Under the pieces are notes generated by a model, which was not told where the DNA came from, made no database searches, and saw only the letters and a program-made list of their open reading frames with translations. Shown one piece after another: positions 44,121 to 56,100 of a stretch of DNA of 64,000 nucleotides. Position numbers and translations under genes: made by a program. The DNA comes from Fragilaria crotonensis (taxonomy: Eukaryota > Bacillariophyta > Fragilariophyceae > Fragilariales > Fragilariaceae): the NCBI GenBank assembly GCA_022925895.1, contig JAKSYS010000215.1, positions 1 through 64,000 of the forward strand, read 5' to 3'. Within the stretch, counting starts at the first letter, position 1; every line of letters begins with the position of its first letter.

Positions 44121-47100
44121 CTCCCTCTCATTCAATGAAACAAGAAATAGATTAGTGATGGTGTGGTGAAAATGTAGGACATGAACAATAAACATATGGG
44201 CTTGCAGGATAAGAGGAACACTCTTAAATCCACCCAACACAAGTGCGGCGGTGCCGCGTGTCATAACCTTGAGCAAGCTTTCGAATGCGTTCGAAAACTT
44301 CTCGATTGAGGCCCTTGGTAAGGTAGTCAGCCAACTGGTCAGTGGTTGCAATCTTGAGCACTTCGACATCTCCGTTGCGGACGTGGTGCCAGAAGAAGTG
44401 CCACTTGACCAGGAAGTACTTGGTGCGATTAGTAATGCGTTGCTTGGTAGCAAGAAGCAGAGCACCATTGTTGTCTTCAAGACTCGGCAGCGAATGGTAG
44501 ACTTGAAGTCAGGTGGCAGAGTCAATTCCTTGCAGATTTCTCCAAGAAGATCACGAAGTGGCAACAGAGTCCTCATGCTTGCACTGAGAGCAGAGTACTC
44601 AGATTCCAATGTAGACAGGGAGATCTCTGTTTGCAGTTGAGACTTCCAGAGAATTGGACAACCTCCAAGGGTGATGATGTAGCCGGTGCGGGACTTGGCG
44701 CTGGTGTCAGAATGATCAGGGTCACGACCATGGAGGCCAGCAAAGTCAGCATCAACATAACAATCAAGAGAGGTCTCCAGTGGGAGTCACAATAGTTCCT
44801 TTGTCAGCAGTGCGGTGCAAGTAGCGGACAATTGTTTTGATTGCCATGGCATGGCTCTTCTTGGGAGAATGATTGAACCTGGCAACTTGACTTACTGCAA
44901 ATGTGATGTCTGGCCTTGTGTTTGTTGACAAGTACAAGAGCATTCCAACAATAGAGCGGTAGTTCCAGAACTCATCCATGGGTTCTCCATCAGGTCAATC
45001 CCAAGGCATGCTTGCATAGCAGGAGTGTGGTTGGGGTTGCAGTCTTGAAGTCCTGTTGCCTTTATGATCTTCTGAATCAAACCCTTTTGTGTTAGGGTGA
45101 CAGTGTTGGAGACTTCATCCTTGACAAACTTGATTCCAAGAAAATCAGTGAATGTGCCTTCACGAGTGAACTCCAAACCCAAATCAGTAAGATCCTGGAA
45201 CAGTTTGTCAAGATCCTTTTGTTGGAGTAGGCAATCCCAAGATCATCAACATAGAGAACAATCATGATGGTCTTGTTGTACAAGAGGCATGAGTCTGTGG
45301 CACTCTGCTTCAAACCTTGGAGGAGGAGTGCTTCACGAATGTGTTGATACCAAAGGCGGGGAGCAACCGAGAGGCCGTAGAGGCTCTTAACAAGTCGTAG
45401 GCAGGTCCTTTGGTCACTTGGCTGATCAGACTTGAAGCCTCTTGGCATGTGGATCCAGACTGGGTCAGTTAGGTTGGCTTGGACAAAGGCACTGCTGAAG
45501 TCAATGGAGCAAGTTTGCCATCCCAATGTTAGGGACAAGACAAGGAACAATCGAACTGAACTCCAAGCAACAACTGGGGCATAGGTTTCAGGTTCTCCTT
45601 CTTCAAGGTCGCCTCGAACACAGTAGCGCTTTGTACTTGGTGACTTCTCCATCTGGGGATCGCTTGCGCCGAAATACCCAAGTCCCTGGGAGAATCTTGG
45701 TCTTGGCTTCAAGGATACTGACTTCCTTCCAAGTCCCATTCTTCTCAAGGCTTGCCACTTCCTTAGCAGCTGCCTCCATCCACTTGGTCACATGCTCAAT
45801 GTCAGCCATAGCTTGGTCAAAGCTCAGAGTGTCAGGATCAGATGCAGCTGCCTTGAAGGCAGTTGGGGAAAGGATGATTCCATTTTCCTCAAAGATCCAA
45901 GCACTTGGAGAAGCAAAGTATCCATGGCCTTGAGTGTTATCGTATCCAAGGCGTTGTGGTGCTGCGCGAATGCGGTTGGACCGGCGCGGAGACGTTGGTG
46001 GCGGAGGCGACTTGACTGGTTGCTCGTCACGTGGTGAGTCAAGGGCGAATGCATTGTCTGGAACAGGACTCTCCCTCGTTTCAGACATTGGGGTCTGCTC
46101 CCGAACTGGGGAGAAGATTGGCTGATGAACTGGGGAGATCGGGTAGCTGGGACCTTGCGTGGCGTCTCTTCCTTGGCTTGTGAGCTGGAGTGTGGACGGC
46201 GTTGCAGAGGTGAAGTTCTGATGTCTGGCGTTGGAGGAGACTGGAGAGATCGAGGATCGATAGACTGCTCCCTCGTTTGAGACATCATGGGAGTTGGAGG
46301 CCTTGGAGTGAGCAATGGAGAGCTTGGCAATGGCTGTGGAACAGTTGGTGTCCTGGGTGGAGCCTCAGCCAAGGGAGGAACTGGGAGTTGTTCAATAGCA
46401 ACAGCTTCATCCATGGAGGCAGCAACTCTTGTTTGGTTCTCATTGTTGGCTTCTGTAGCTTGGGAGTCCATTCGCGCTTCCTCTGTATCATTGTTGTCGC
46501 CGTCATCGAATGGGAACTGATATCTTGAGTCGCCAAACAAACGGGCCCAACGCGTTGTATTAAAATCCGGGAGGGCATCCACATTGGTAGCCACTGTTGC
46601 AAACCAATCATCAAACACAATGTGATATTGGGGAGTGATGTACCCTGTCTCTGGATTCAAAACCAAGGGGACTGTGCTTGCATGTTTCTTGGAGAGCCCC
46701 ATGTTGACACAGCGGATGGACCGAGGCTTCCAGCGAGGCAGCTTCTTTCCATCTGCAATGGTCTTCTCAAGAGCATACACAGGGCATCCCCACACATGCA
46801 GATCATGATACTTCCTTTGCTCCCATCTGGACTTGGTGAAGACATCACTTGGACAGAGACCTGTTGCCAAATCAGGAACATGGTTGTGAAGGAAGATAGC
46901 ATGGGAGACTGCCATTGGCCAAAGTGTTGCATCAGCCACATCTGGCCAATGTACCGCTGAATGGAGCATCATTGTCCGAGCAATCGACATGATCGTTTGG
47001 ATTGCCCTCTCAGCATGGCCATTGTGATGGTGAGCTCCAACTCCAGCAAACTTGACAACTTGCTTCAGAGTTCCAAGGTGCTCAGTGAACTTAGCTGAGG

Positions 47101-50100
47101 TGAAGCTTCCACCATTGTCAGAGAGATAGGATTGTGGAATGACTCCACTGTCCCTTGCCATCAACTCAAAGTTCTGCTTGGCCTTCAGAGTCTCATGAGT
47201 GTTCAGATGCTTCTGAAACTCAACATGCACAAAGTTGGAAGCATGATCAATGAAGAGGCAGCCACCAGCAAACATGTCTGAGTTCAAGCTCCTTCCAGCT
47301 GAAGAGAAGAGCCTTCCCTTTGTTCCACAAATGAAGTGATCAATGGAGACTTGTTGTCCAGGGAGCAAGTTGTCTGCCTTGAGAACTCCAGCTCGATCCT
47401 TGATAACAGTTGTGATCTTGGCAGGAGCTGGTCGCTGATGTTGCTTCCCATATTGGCATGCGGCACACTTGGGAGGGTTGACAATTCGGCAAGCAGCAGT
47501 ATGGAGTGATCGATGCGACTCACTCCGACTCAGGACTCCAGTTCGCATGATGAATTGGATCTTGCGAAAGGAAAGGTGTCCAAGGCGGTGGTGCCACCTT
47601 AATAACTCCTTCTCAGCTTCAGTCAAGTTGAGGTTGCTCTCATGAACAGTGTTGAGAGTAATGTTGAGAGCTGCAACTGCCTTGGGAGTATCTGAGCTGC
47701 GGTGTGCATCAGAGGTAGGCAAGTTGTTGTCAGGGTTGACTCTTGCAATGAGTTGCCCTCTGGCTTCATCAGAGGTGCCACTCAAGGTCAGTTGATGAGC
47801 TTCAATGGTGATGGTCTCTCCAGGGTAAGCTTGGAGCAAGCTTGTGGTGGATAGGAGCCTGACCTTGATGCAAGACACCAAGTAGGCTGGGACCTTGAGC
47901 ATCCTTAGGTTGCCCAGAGTATCTTGCATTGCCCACAGCACATGACCTTGACCTTCAATCCTGAGTCCCTTTGCAATGCCCTGCAGTTGAGTGATAGGGC
48001 CAGGGGTGTTGATGGGTCCAACAAAGTCCTTGCGGTCAGGAGTGATAGAGATGCTTGCACCAGAGTCCCAAATGACAGGAAACGTTGAAGCCTTGGGAAG
48101 GGATTCGCGGAAGCGGTCGGTTGACTGGAGAGCCATGCGAAGGATTGTGGAATAGTTGCCATTTGGAAACTTAGCCATGTTCACTTGCATTGCCATCTTG
48201 CGAGCAGCTTGAAGTTGCTTGGAGGTCCACTGATGGTTCCCTAGGCCTTGGAAGCCAATGGGAGAGACGGGGCGATAGACGCCGTTGGACTTGGGAAGCC
48301 TGCGAGCGCGGCGTCGCTGCTGGCGAAGCGGAGCGTCGAGGTAGGCGTCGTTGACATCGCAGTGGTTGATCCTTGGCCCTTCCTCTTGCGTCGACAAATC
48401 CGATGGCGAGCGGGATGTGTTACGGAGCTTGGGGCAAGGTTCAGTTGGCCCATGGACGATTGTATCGTTGCAGTGGCGGCAGGTCCAGTGAGTTGATCGC
48501 GGAATGGAGCGCTTGAGCGAGTCAACACGCTGAAGGAGAGTTGCAACCTTGGAGTGAAGGTCGTTCAACTGCACTTGCTGCTGTTGTTCAACCAACGTTG
48601 GTGCATTCCTCCGAATGTAGCGTCCCATGGATCGCAAGTTAATGGGGTACCTGCGATGCAGTCCATGGGAGCGAATACTTCCGGCAGGGAACATTCGCGC
48701 GTCGTGTGACCTTGCGATTGTGTTGCTTGAGAGCACGACGATGGCGGCGAGAAGGTAGCTCCTTAGGATCAGGCTCAGGCGATGTTGAGCTGGGCTTAGG
48801 AAGCCAGAACAGTACGACCATGGCCAGTAAGGCCCAAAGCAATGGAGCAATGAGCGCCTCCTGGTGAGCCTCCAAAATTGCGAGACGTGCGGGCGAACGA
48901 CCATGACATGCGCTCGAAGGATTGCCATGACTTGGCTCCAATCGACGGCGTTAAAATGCGCCATGGCGAGTTGAATAATTTCCAGCGTGGAGGTCCACAG
49001 TTTTTTGCAAACGGGACTGAAAATATTGCCATCACGTAGGTGAGCAGTAGAACGAGTACGGGAGGATCCGGGTCACCATGGTGCGCAGGATAAAGAGCGT
49101 CAGTCACACTTGGGACGACCTCAATTTCCGTGGTCCACACCGATGGATCGAAGGCAAGGGAGACATTGTTGATTGCAGAACCAACACCTTGAGGGCCCTC
49201 AGAGCTCTTCTTGACGCCAGTGTGCGTTGCCGTTGCGTGGGTAGTGGTCCAACGCTTGCAGCTTGCGCACCAGTTGAAAGCCTTTCCATTGGCTTGCTTG
49301 ACTTGAGGTGCTCCAGATGGAGGAGGAGTAGACTTCAGGACTTGACATCCTTTGGTCTTTCATTGCCATTCCCATTCCTGCCCTTGCCCTTGTTGTTCTC
49401 TGGGCATTCGCGCGACCAGTGTCCAGGCTTGTTGCACTTGTGACAGACTCCTTTCTTGGCAAGTCCAGCACCATTGTTGGAGGCCTTGGACTGGATGAGG
49501 TTGAGTACCTCAGCTCTGGTGATTGGAGTCGCCATGTTTCCGAATGCAGCTGGTGGAGCCTTGAGTCGCGAGTGTGACGTGCAGGTGGCCACTCCTTCCT
49601 GTCAAGAGCGTCCTGTAGGCATCCTCTGCGTGAGCGCAGATGTCCTTGTAGGTCAGCTTGTTGACTTGCATGTGAAGGTTGGCAGCTTCCTTGTCCTTGA
49701 ATCCAATGTCCAAGAGCTTGCTCCAAGTTCTGCTTGACAGATCTCAGGGAAGCGGAAGTCCTCATTGCCAGAACCACCAGCCAAAAGAAAGATCTTGAGC
49801 ATGGCCAGAGTGAGGTTGTGGTCATACTGGCCAGCAGTTGTCAACTCATTTGCATCCTTGCGAAAGTGAGCTGCCAATTGTTCAAGGTTCTCTCCAGAGT
49901 ACTGACTTGGGAGCCTGGCCTTGATGATGGCCTTGAGATCTTCAAACCTCTCAATGGAGGTGGACTGGATGGACTTGAGGAACTGGAGCCAAACAACTGG
50001 GAAGGAGTCAGAATCATCCAACTTCTCAGTCACCTTATTGCTTAGCTCAGTAGAGAGTGAAGCAAGCAAATAGGTCCTGGCTGCCATATCGTTGGTCCGT

Positions 50101-51002
50101 CATACTTGTCGTAGCGTTGAACTTGAGCTTCCGCCAACAACTTTGCCGACTGGACCGTGTACCTGGCGTGAGCCTTGATAACGTTAGTCATCTTGGCGTC
50201 GTCAGTTGGGTCCCTGAGGTAAGCAATGGAGTCCATCCAGTGTCCTTGAGATGATCCCAGACAACATTCTGGAAGCTGATCAAATCATCACTTGGCTTGA
50301 AGGAGATCTTGTGCCCAGTTCTCCTGAAGTTGTAGCCCTTCTGGGCTGCAGAAACATAGACAGGGCGGAGCTGGTTGGGAGAGGTGTGCTCTAGGAGAGC
50401 AATGGAGCCATCCAAACCTGTCCAGGTGTGGTTGGGCTTTCCACCTGTCCAAGCAGACCATTCATCCTTGGTCACCAAAGTGATTCCCCAATGAGGGGAA
50501 CAAGAGGCTTGAGCTTGAAGGAGCTGGGAGCTCCACTGGGGCAGTCATTGGAGTTGGGAACTCCAAGACAGACTCTTCATCAGTAGCAAGAGTCCTGGCT
50601 TGAGCGATTGCCTCGGTGAGGCGAACGTCGACAGGATCGGAGATCTCGAATCCTTCTGGATTGCCGCGGCCTTCGACAGCAGTCCCGAGGATTCCAACAA
50701 CAGGTTCGTCTGGAAGATTCGTCGGGGACGTAGAGCCTTCAGATGGTGGAACCGACATGATGATTGGAGTCTTGGCTTGGAAAGCAGATCTTCAACCACT
50801 CAACAGATTGCTGACTGCGTACTCGAGTTGGCAGAGAGCAATGAATCAGCCTAGTCTTGGGAAGACGTGGGGCTGTCGCAGGATCACCGGAGGAGACCTG
50901 CCTTGACGCGGAGCGTAACTTCCTTGGAAAGGAACTTGAAACGAGCTTGCCGGAGAGGAAAGTGCGTTAGAGGGTAAGTCTTATTATTGGGCGAAAATAA
51001 CC

Positions 51003-51588
51003 AGTCGAAGTACACGGCGTGATCAAGGCTGCGTACTAGTTCGTAGAAATCCGGGTTCGGTCAAACGTAGAGTTTAATTCTAGTGTTGTTTAACTTATGA
51101 GCTTATTTCTAGGTTTCACTTTGAAGGAACCAATTCAATCCAGGTCCGATTGAATCTTGCCGATCTACTTTCGCGAAGTTAGAGGGTTGTGGGAGTGAAC
51201 ATTCAAAGCCTTCATCCCACTGATAAGGGCATTGAAATGTCAGCTCCAACTCCGCCGTCACGAGCGAATTGACAGTCGCAACAACTGTTGCAACATGGCC
51301 AGACTTAGCCAACATGATGAGGGACACATGTTGGAAATTAGTTGGCACATGAAGGGAAATTGCAGTTGAATTGCACTGGGTTAATGTGGACAAATTGGTG
51401 TTGTAGAAAAGGAGGTTATGAGGGCGGAAAGCAGTCCGGGACAACTGTAGTTTTTGTACTGGCGATTCGCCGTATACAGTTGGCGTGAGAATCTTTGTAT
51501 CCAAAGCCGGATGGGACTCAGCTGGCGGGGACGAAATTTCAACGTCAATAACGGCACAATAACAGCTGTCAGCTGCTGTACCTTGACT
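51003..51588 (-). repeat. LTR, 5' copy of the Copia element
   Basis: 586 bp, direct repeat of 43540-44120, differing at about ten positions including a few one- or two-base length differences. Because the element reads on the minus strand, this is the promoter-bearing 5' LTR. Confidence 0.92.
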
Positions 51589-51593
51589 GGCGA
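51589..51593. repeat. Target site duplication GGCGA, right copy
   Basis: Matches 43535-43539 on the other side of the LTR element. Confidence 0.85.
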
Positions 51594-51739
51594 TGGACTA
51601 CTGCAGCTGTACCGGTACGGTGTAAAGAAATGCCACTTGCAAAATTTGGTTGCATCAAACCGCTCTGGTGGCATTTTAACACCGTTTGCAAATATCGGCA
51701 GAATGCCGTGAGCGCATGTTCGATCGGCAGGGATCAACT

Positions 51740-52370
51740 ACACACGGTCATGAGGGACTTGCAGGATTGATGGATATTGATAAGCTTGACATCAAGGAAG
51801 AAATCAATGGCGACGAAAATGAATTGTCAGACTGTCATGCTGAAATGAATTGACGCTGGTATTCGGTGACAGGCGAGCATGGTCAGATCTATCTGGAAAT
51901 CACAGGTGATTTGCGAGGTGAAGTGGAGGAACGCAAAACTCTTAAGAATGGAGCGTATTTCAGTACAAAGGCATTGCGGCAAGTAGCCCGAAAGAGACGA
52001 TGGATCTGATGGCGAGTTATGACAATGTCCAGAAGGATGTCGTGAACGATGCCTGCAAGATCGCCGCCGCGTATGCTCCAGTGATTGAACGAGTGAATGC
52101 ATTGGTGGTAGAGTTCAATGTCCTCGCAAAGCTTTACGCATGCTGCCGCGTACTCTCCGAATGGGTATTTCAAACGTGAACTGACACACGGTAACGACGA
52201 TGGTTTGGGTATAGTTCTAAACGGCTCGTCACACTTGTGTCGAGTTTCAAGAGAATGTCGAGTTCATCCCAAACCACACCTCTCTCGTTAAGACGGCGAT
52301 TCATCCTTCTGTGTGGCAGCTGGGCCTGACATGGGTGGAAAGTAGACATGGACTCGTTCATCGGGTCCAA
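51740..52370 (+). pseudogene. MSH2: MSH2-like mismatch repair gene fragment (MutS homologue)
   Basis: On the plus strand, reading across frames, a run of text matches the middle of MSH2: DIDKLDIKEEINGDENELSDC and WYSVTGEHGQIYLEITGDL (51.76-51.92 kb), KNGAYFSTKALRQVARKR (about 51.95), YDNVQKDVVNDACKIAAAY ... VEFNVLAKLYACCRV (52.02-52.15), a VEFIPNHTSL segment (about 52.25) and GPDMGGK (52326-52341), which is the Walker A of MutS proteins, followed by a stop where Ser is expected. This covers the lever/clamp region into the ATPase domain. Several frameshifts and stops make it a dead copy. Neither the N-terminal mismatch-binding part nor the rest of the ATPase domain is seen. The young LTR element ends 150 bp to its left. 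Confidence 0.8.
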
Positions 52371-53121
52371 TTCCGAGTTCGAAAACATATGAAAGCCTGA
52401 TGGCAGGACATTATCCACCTTGCAAGAAAGAACAGCGCATCCACAAGACATGAAAGGTTTGTAGAATGGTACGATTATACAGCGATTCCAAGGGGGGACA
52501 GAGCATGTACGCGATTCTGGGAGTCACTTGTTGGAATACCTATCAAAGGATGTTCATGAGAGCGACAAACGCGTCCAGAATTGCCCCTCATGCGTCGGAC
52601 TTCATGACGAGTGGTTAATGTCGACGGCTTCGATCTACCCTTGGGAGACTGAGCGATACGCTTCAGATCAGGGTCACCGACGCTGTTTATTTTCATCCTG
52701 CAAACCACAACTGAGTCGTCATCTTTCTTGTTAAATCAAATCCACGATTCAAACACATTTGTCGAAGCTCAAGTTCAGCAGATGTGAGAGCTGTAGGAAG
52801 CGAATTGTGATGAGAGGGTGGTGAGAAATCGACATGTTGCACGCAGCGTCTGCGATGTCAATGGACCCGACACCGAACCCAACGGCAGCGAGCTTAATCT
52901 ACTACTCAACGCGAAATCTGTTTTGTCGGGACTCAGTCTGGAGTCTGAGTTCTTGCACTTGCACTGCTACTATGTATATATTAGTAGAGTCATCAAAGAA
53001 TTCATGGGAAGGACAGCTCACAGCTGACCAGATTATCCTTACTCTCTCTCTATCTATCTATATCAATATATATGCAGAGTGCCTCGCAGTATTCTCACTC
53101 AGACATGAAGTGTCGCTCCCT
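52371..53121. other. Intergenic, nothing recognised
   Basis: No gene seen. A CTCTCTCTATCTATCTATAT low-complexity tract stands at about 53042-53062, close to the 3' end of the next gene. Confidence 0.5.
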
Positions 53122-56100
53122 TCAGTCAAGGTTGACCACGCGCGATGCCTGATGCTCCAAACCTTTCACTCTGTCGGATTCCTTCGCGGCCTTGTAAGCC
53201 AGGTATGCGGTCGAAATGACGTTAATGGAATGGTTGACCTTCTTCAAGAGCTGTAAATGACGCATGCGCTGTCGAACGTCCGATCCACTGACCGGCGATG
53301 CCGTTGTCGCAATTCTCATGATACTGTGCGTTCTATCCATACGGTAGCCCAGCAAACCAAAAGACAAATTAGCGAAGAAACTTTGAACTCGTTTGCCCAT
53401 TTGATGGAACATTACCGTCATCGCCACAAATCGCTGAAGCGAAGCAATACGAGTCTCGTAAAGTTCTTGGCTGAAATGTTGACTCCTTGCCAGCATAAAG
53501 TCGACTTCCTTCATGGATTTGCCAGCATCATACTTTCTCAGAACTTCCCCGAAGTACTTTTCTCGGCTGGCCTCAATCTGAATTATGCCACGCTCATCGC
53601 GATTGCTTGGAGGCAGCTTTACCCCTTGCAATAGCGTCGATGTCTTCAACAGGGTCATGAATTGGTCATAGTCTAGCTGTCCGCTTTCGTCTTGATCAGC
53701 ACTCATGAAAATAGCTCTCGCTTCTTCTTCCGAAAGTCCATCCTTAACCGCGTGGGCACCCCGAATGAAGTCATCCTCACTTAGAAAGCCATTACCGTCC
53801 ACATCCAAGGCTTGAAATAGCTTGCGTGCCTTGTCCGACCACTTCCGCTCGCGAATCGCTGATTCCACAACTTCTTCGACAGTGACAGATTCGTCGCCGA
53901 CTTCATCCGCTGAATGCTCGACTGGAGAACCCTCTTCAAAGTTCATGTAGGCACCAATGAGCGCTGCGGCGGATCGGCGTTTGTTCACACGAGGTCGAAC
54001 ACTTGAATCATGCTGGCTAACCGACCTGTCCATGGTAGAACTCATGTCTCTTGAAAGACCACACCATTGTGCCCACGAACTCTTTCGCTCAAGCGCCGCA
54101 TTCGAATTCGAAGCCCGACCGCTGCTGCTTTCTTCTTTTGCATCATTTTCGACGAGCATGCGTTCGCATAAGAACAGAGGACGCTTCCTTTTGAGGAATA
54201 TACCTTTCTCGCTCAAGGCCAGCTTGAACGGGTTATGCCCAATGGTTATGCTTTCGCAAGTCCCACCCAAGCTCTGAATACTACTCGCTTGGTTGACCGA
54301 GAGACAAACAGCCGCTTCTGCAGTCGACAAAGCCGAAAGTCTGCCGTCCGGACGTCCACAGATCACCAGCGATCCACGGACGACGCGGTGCGTATGACGA
54401 TGAACAAAGTGGTCGGCAGGGTTACCACTCAGAACGTTGAGTCCAGCGATACTGTAGGAGCAAGCGAAAATCTACAAGGACAAGAAAAGAAGCAATGAGT
54501 TTCGAAGCATCAAGATAACATCGATACACTGTTCCGCACTCGCCACGTCTGCAACTTACCTTGCTAAGAAATGCTTCAGCACTTTGTGCTACCCACGGGA
54601 TATCTCCAATCACAACGGTTCGGCCAACCATACGATGCAACAGGGGTCGACGCTGAATCAAGCGCAATATAGTGATATTAATTTGAGGAAGCCAGAAATA
54701 GATTGCAGCGTCCAAAACTCTGACTAAATACGTAGTACACGGACATGTGATCGTGAGTTGTGCTGGCAAAATGCAATTGGTGCGGGGGGACATGTCAAAC
54801 TTACATAAGTACATCCAATTATTCGATGAATCCAGTCCAGCGCCGTATGCTATGGCATGAAAAAGCGGGAACCCAGATACGACCGTCACGAAGATGTAGA
54901 TGAATGTCATGATGTAGGCTTTGGCATTTTCAAGTATGTGTTCCGCCCAACGATCACCAGCCTCTCGAAGTTCGAGCTCCGTTCCGCTTGCCTTTTCAGG
55001 AATGTCATCAAATCCCCTTCCACCCACGATCTCCGAAAGAGCAATGATATTGAGCTTGTTACATTTCTCAAGCACTTGCAGATCTTGCTCAGATACAACG
55101 GAACCAGTCGCTCGACGAAAACGCTGGTCGCTCAAGATGACGACAGCGATATATTCAAATAAGTTGGTGAGAAGCTGATGCGTCGCAACCACAGATACCG
55201 AGCAGGGTTCAGCGGGGCGCATGCCAACCTCGGTTGAGAAGATGCGACTGTTGAAAATATGATCCTCGTGCTCAGAATCCGCATCAATACTGCGAAGTTG
55301 CTTGCCAATCTGTGTGTCCCATTCAGAGGTAACAACGAAGACATTCTTCGTGGCACTCTGTCGTCAAGTGTATCATTCAGCGTTGAAGTGAGAAGAATCG
55401 AAAACCATGCAAGATAGAATCAGCAATACCGACGAACACTTACCTGAAGCAAGTTGGAACAAGATAGTGGAGCGAATGTGCCCCCGCTATGGCTGACAAT
55501 GATCACGATTGAATCATGAAGATTGTAGGTTTCAGGTGCATATGGAAAGCCGAGAGTTGGAACAGCGATCTCCTGCCCGTAGAGACCAAGCAGCTTATTG
55601 CTACTGACTGCTTTGACGACTAATTTCGGAAAAGACTTCTGCAGGTCGCTGGCAAACTGCTCCGCGAGCCACAAGGATACTTCGCAGCCGGTCAGCAAGA
55701 TGTCAATTGATCGGGGATGGACGATTCCCGCAATGTGTCCCTCTATGCGGTCTCGTAAGCAGCGCGACAGGTTGTACGCTGTCAGCCGATTCAAGCTCGT
55801 CGCTGCCTTATCCGAGTGCCAGTCGTCTTGGATGTTTTGACAGATCCTGGGGATGTCCTGAATGTCGGTGAGAATGAGATCTTTCGACTCGTCCGGAATA
55901 GGCTTGATGAATCGGTTGCGAGTCAGTCTTGTAAGGCGATGGTAGAGCTGCGGGTCCTGTGTTGTGGTCTTGCTTTCCTGATATAGTATCGCGTGAAGAT
56001 TGCCGTTCATGAGCTCGTGCTGCACGAGATGACTGTTGGGATTGGAAACTGGAGGGCTCTTGTATTTACGTTTTCCCCAGTCGAGGAGTATGATCTCGCC

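Larger units (their letters stand above)
43540..51588 (-). mobile_element. Young Copia-type LTR retrotransposon, 8.05 kb, reading on the minus strand
   Basis: Bounded by two LTRs and a 5-bp target duplication GGCGA. On the minus strand, from right to left: gag region (about 50.8-49.3 kb) ending in a CCHC zinc knuckle (CHKCNKPGHWSREC), then a long open stretch (about 48.96-45.8 kb) with the aspartic protease motif WDSGAS, the pre-integrase WHHRLGHLS segment and integrase core (SIDHFICG, LSDNGGSF, HHHNGHAERA), then reverse transcriptase (about 45.7-45.1 kb, with YVDD) and RNase H (to about 44.1 kb). Integrase before reverse transcriptase makes it Copia (Pseudoviridae), as in the CoDi elements of diatoms. 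A purine-rich tract precedes the 3' LTR. The coding part is broken in roughly five or six places. The LTRs are about 98% alike by eye, so the insertion is fairly recent. Confidence 0.93.
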
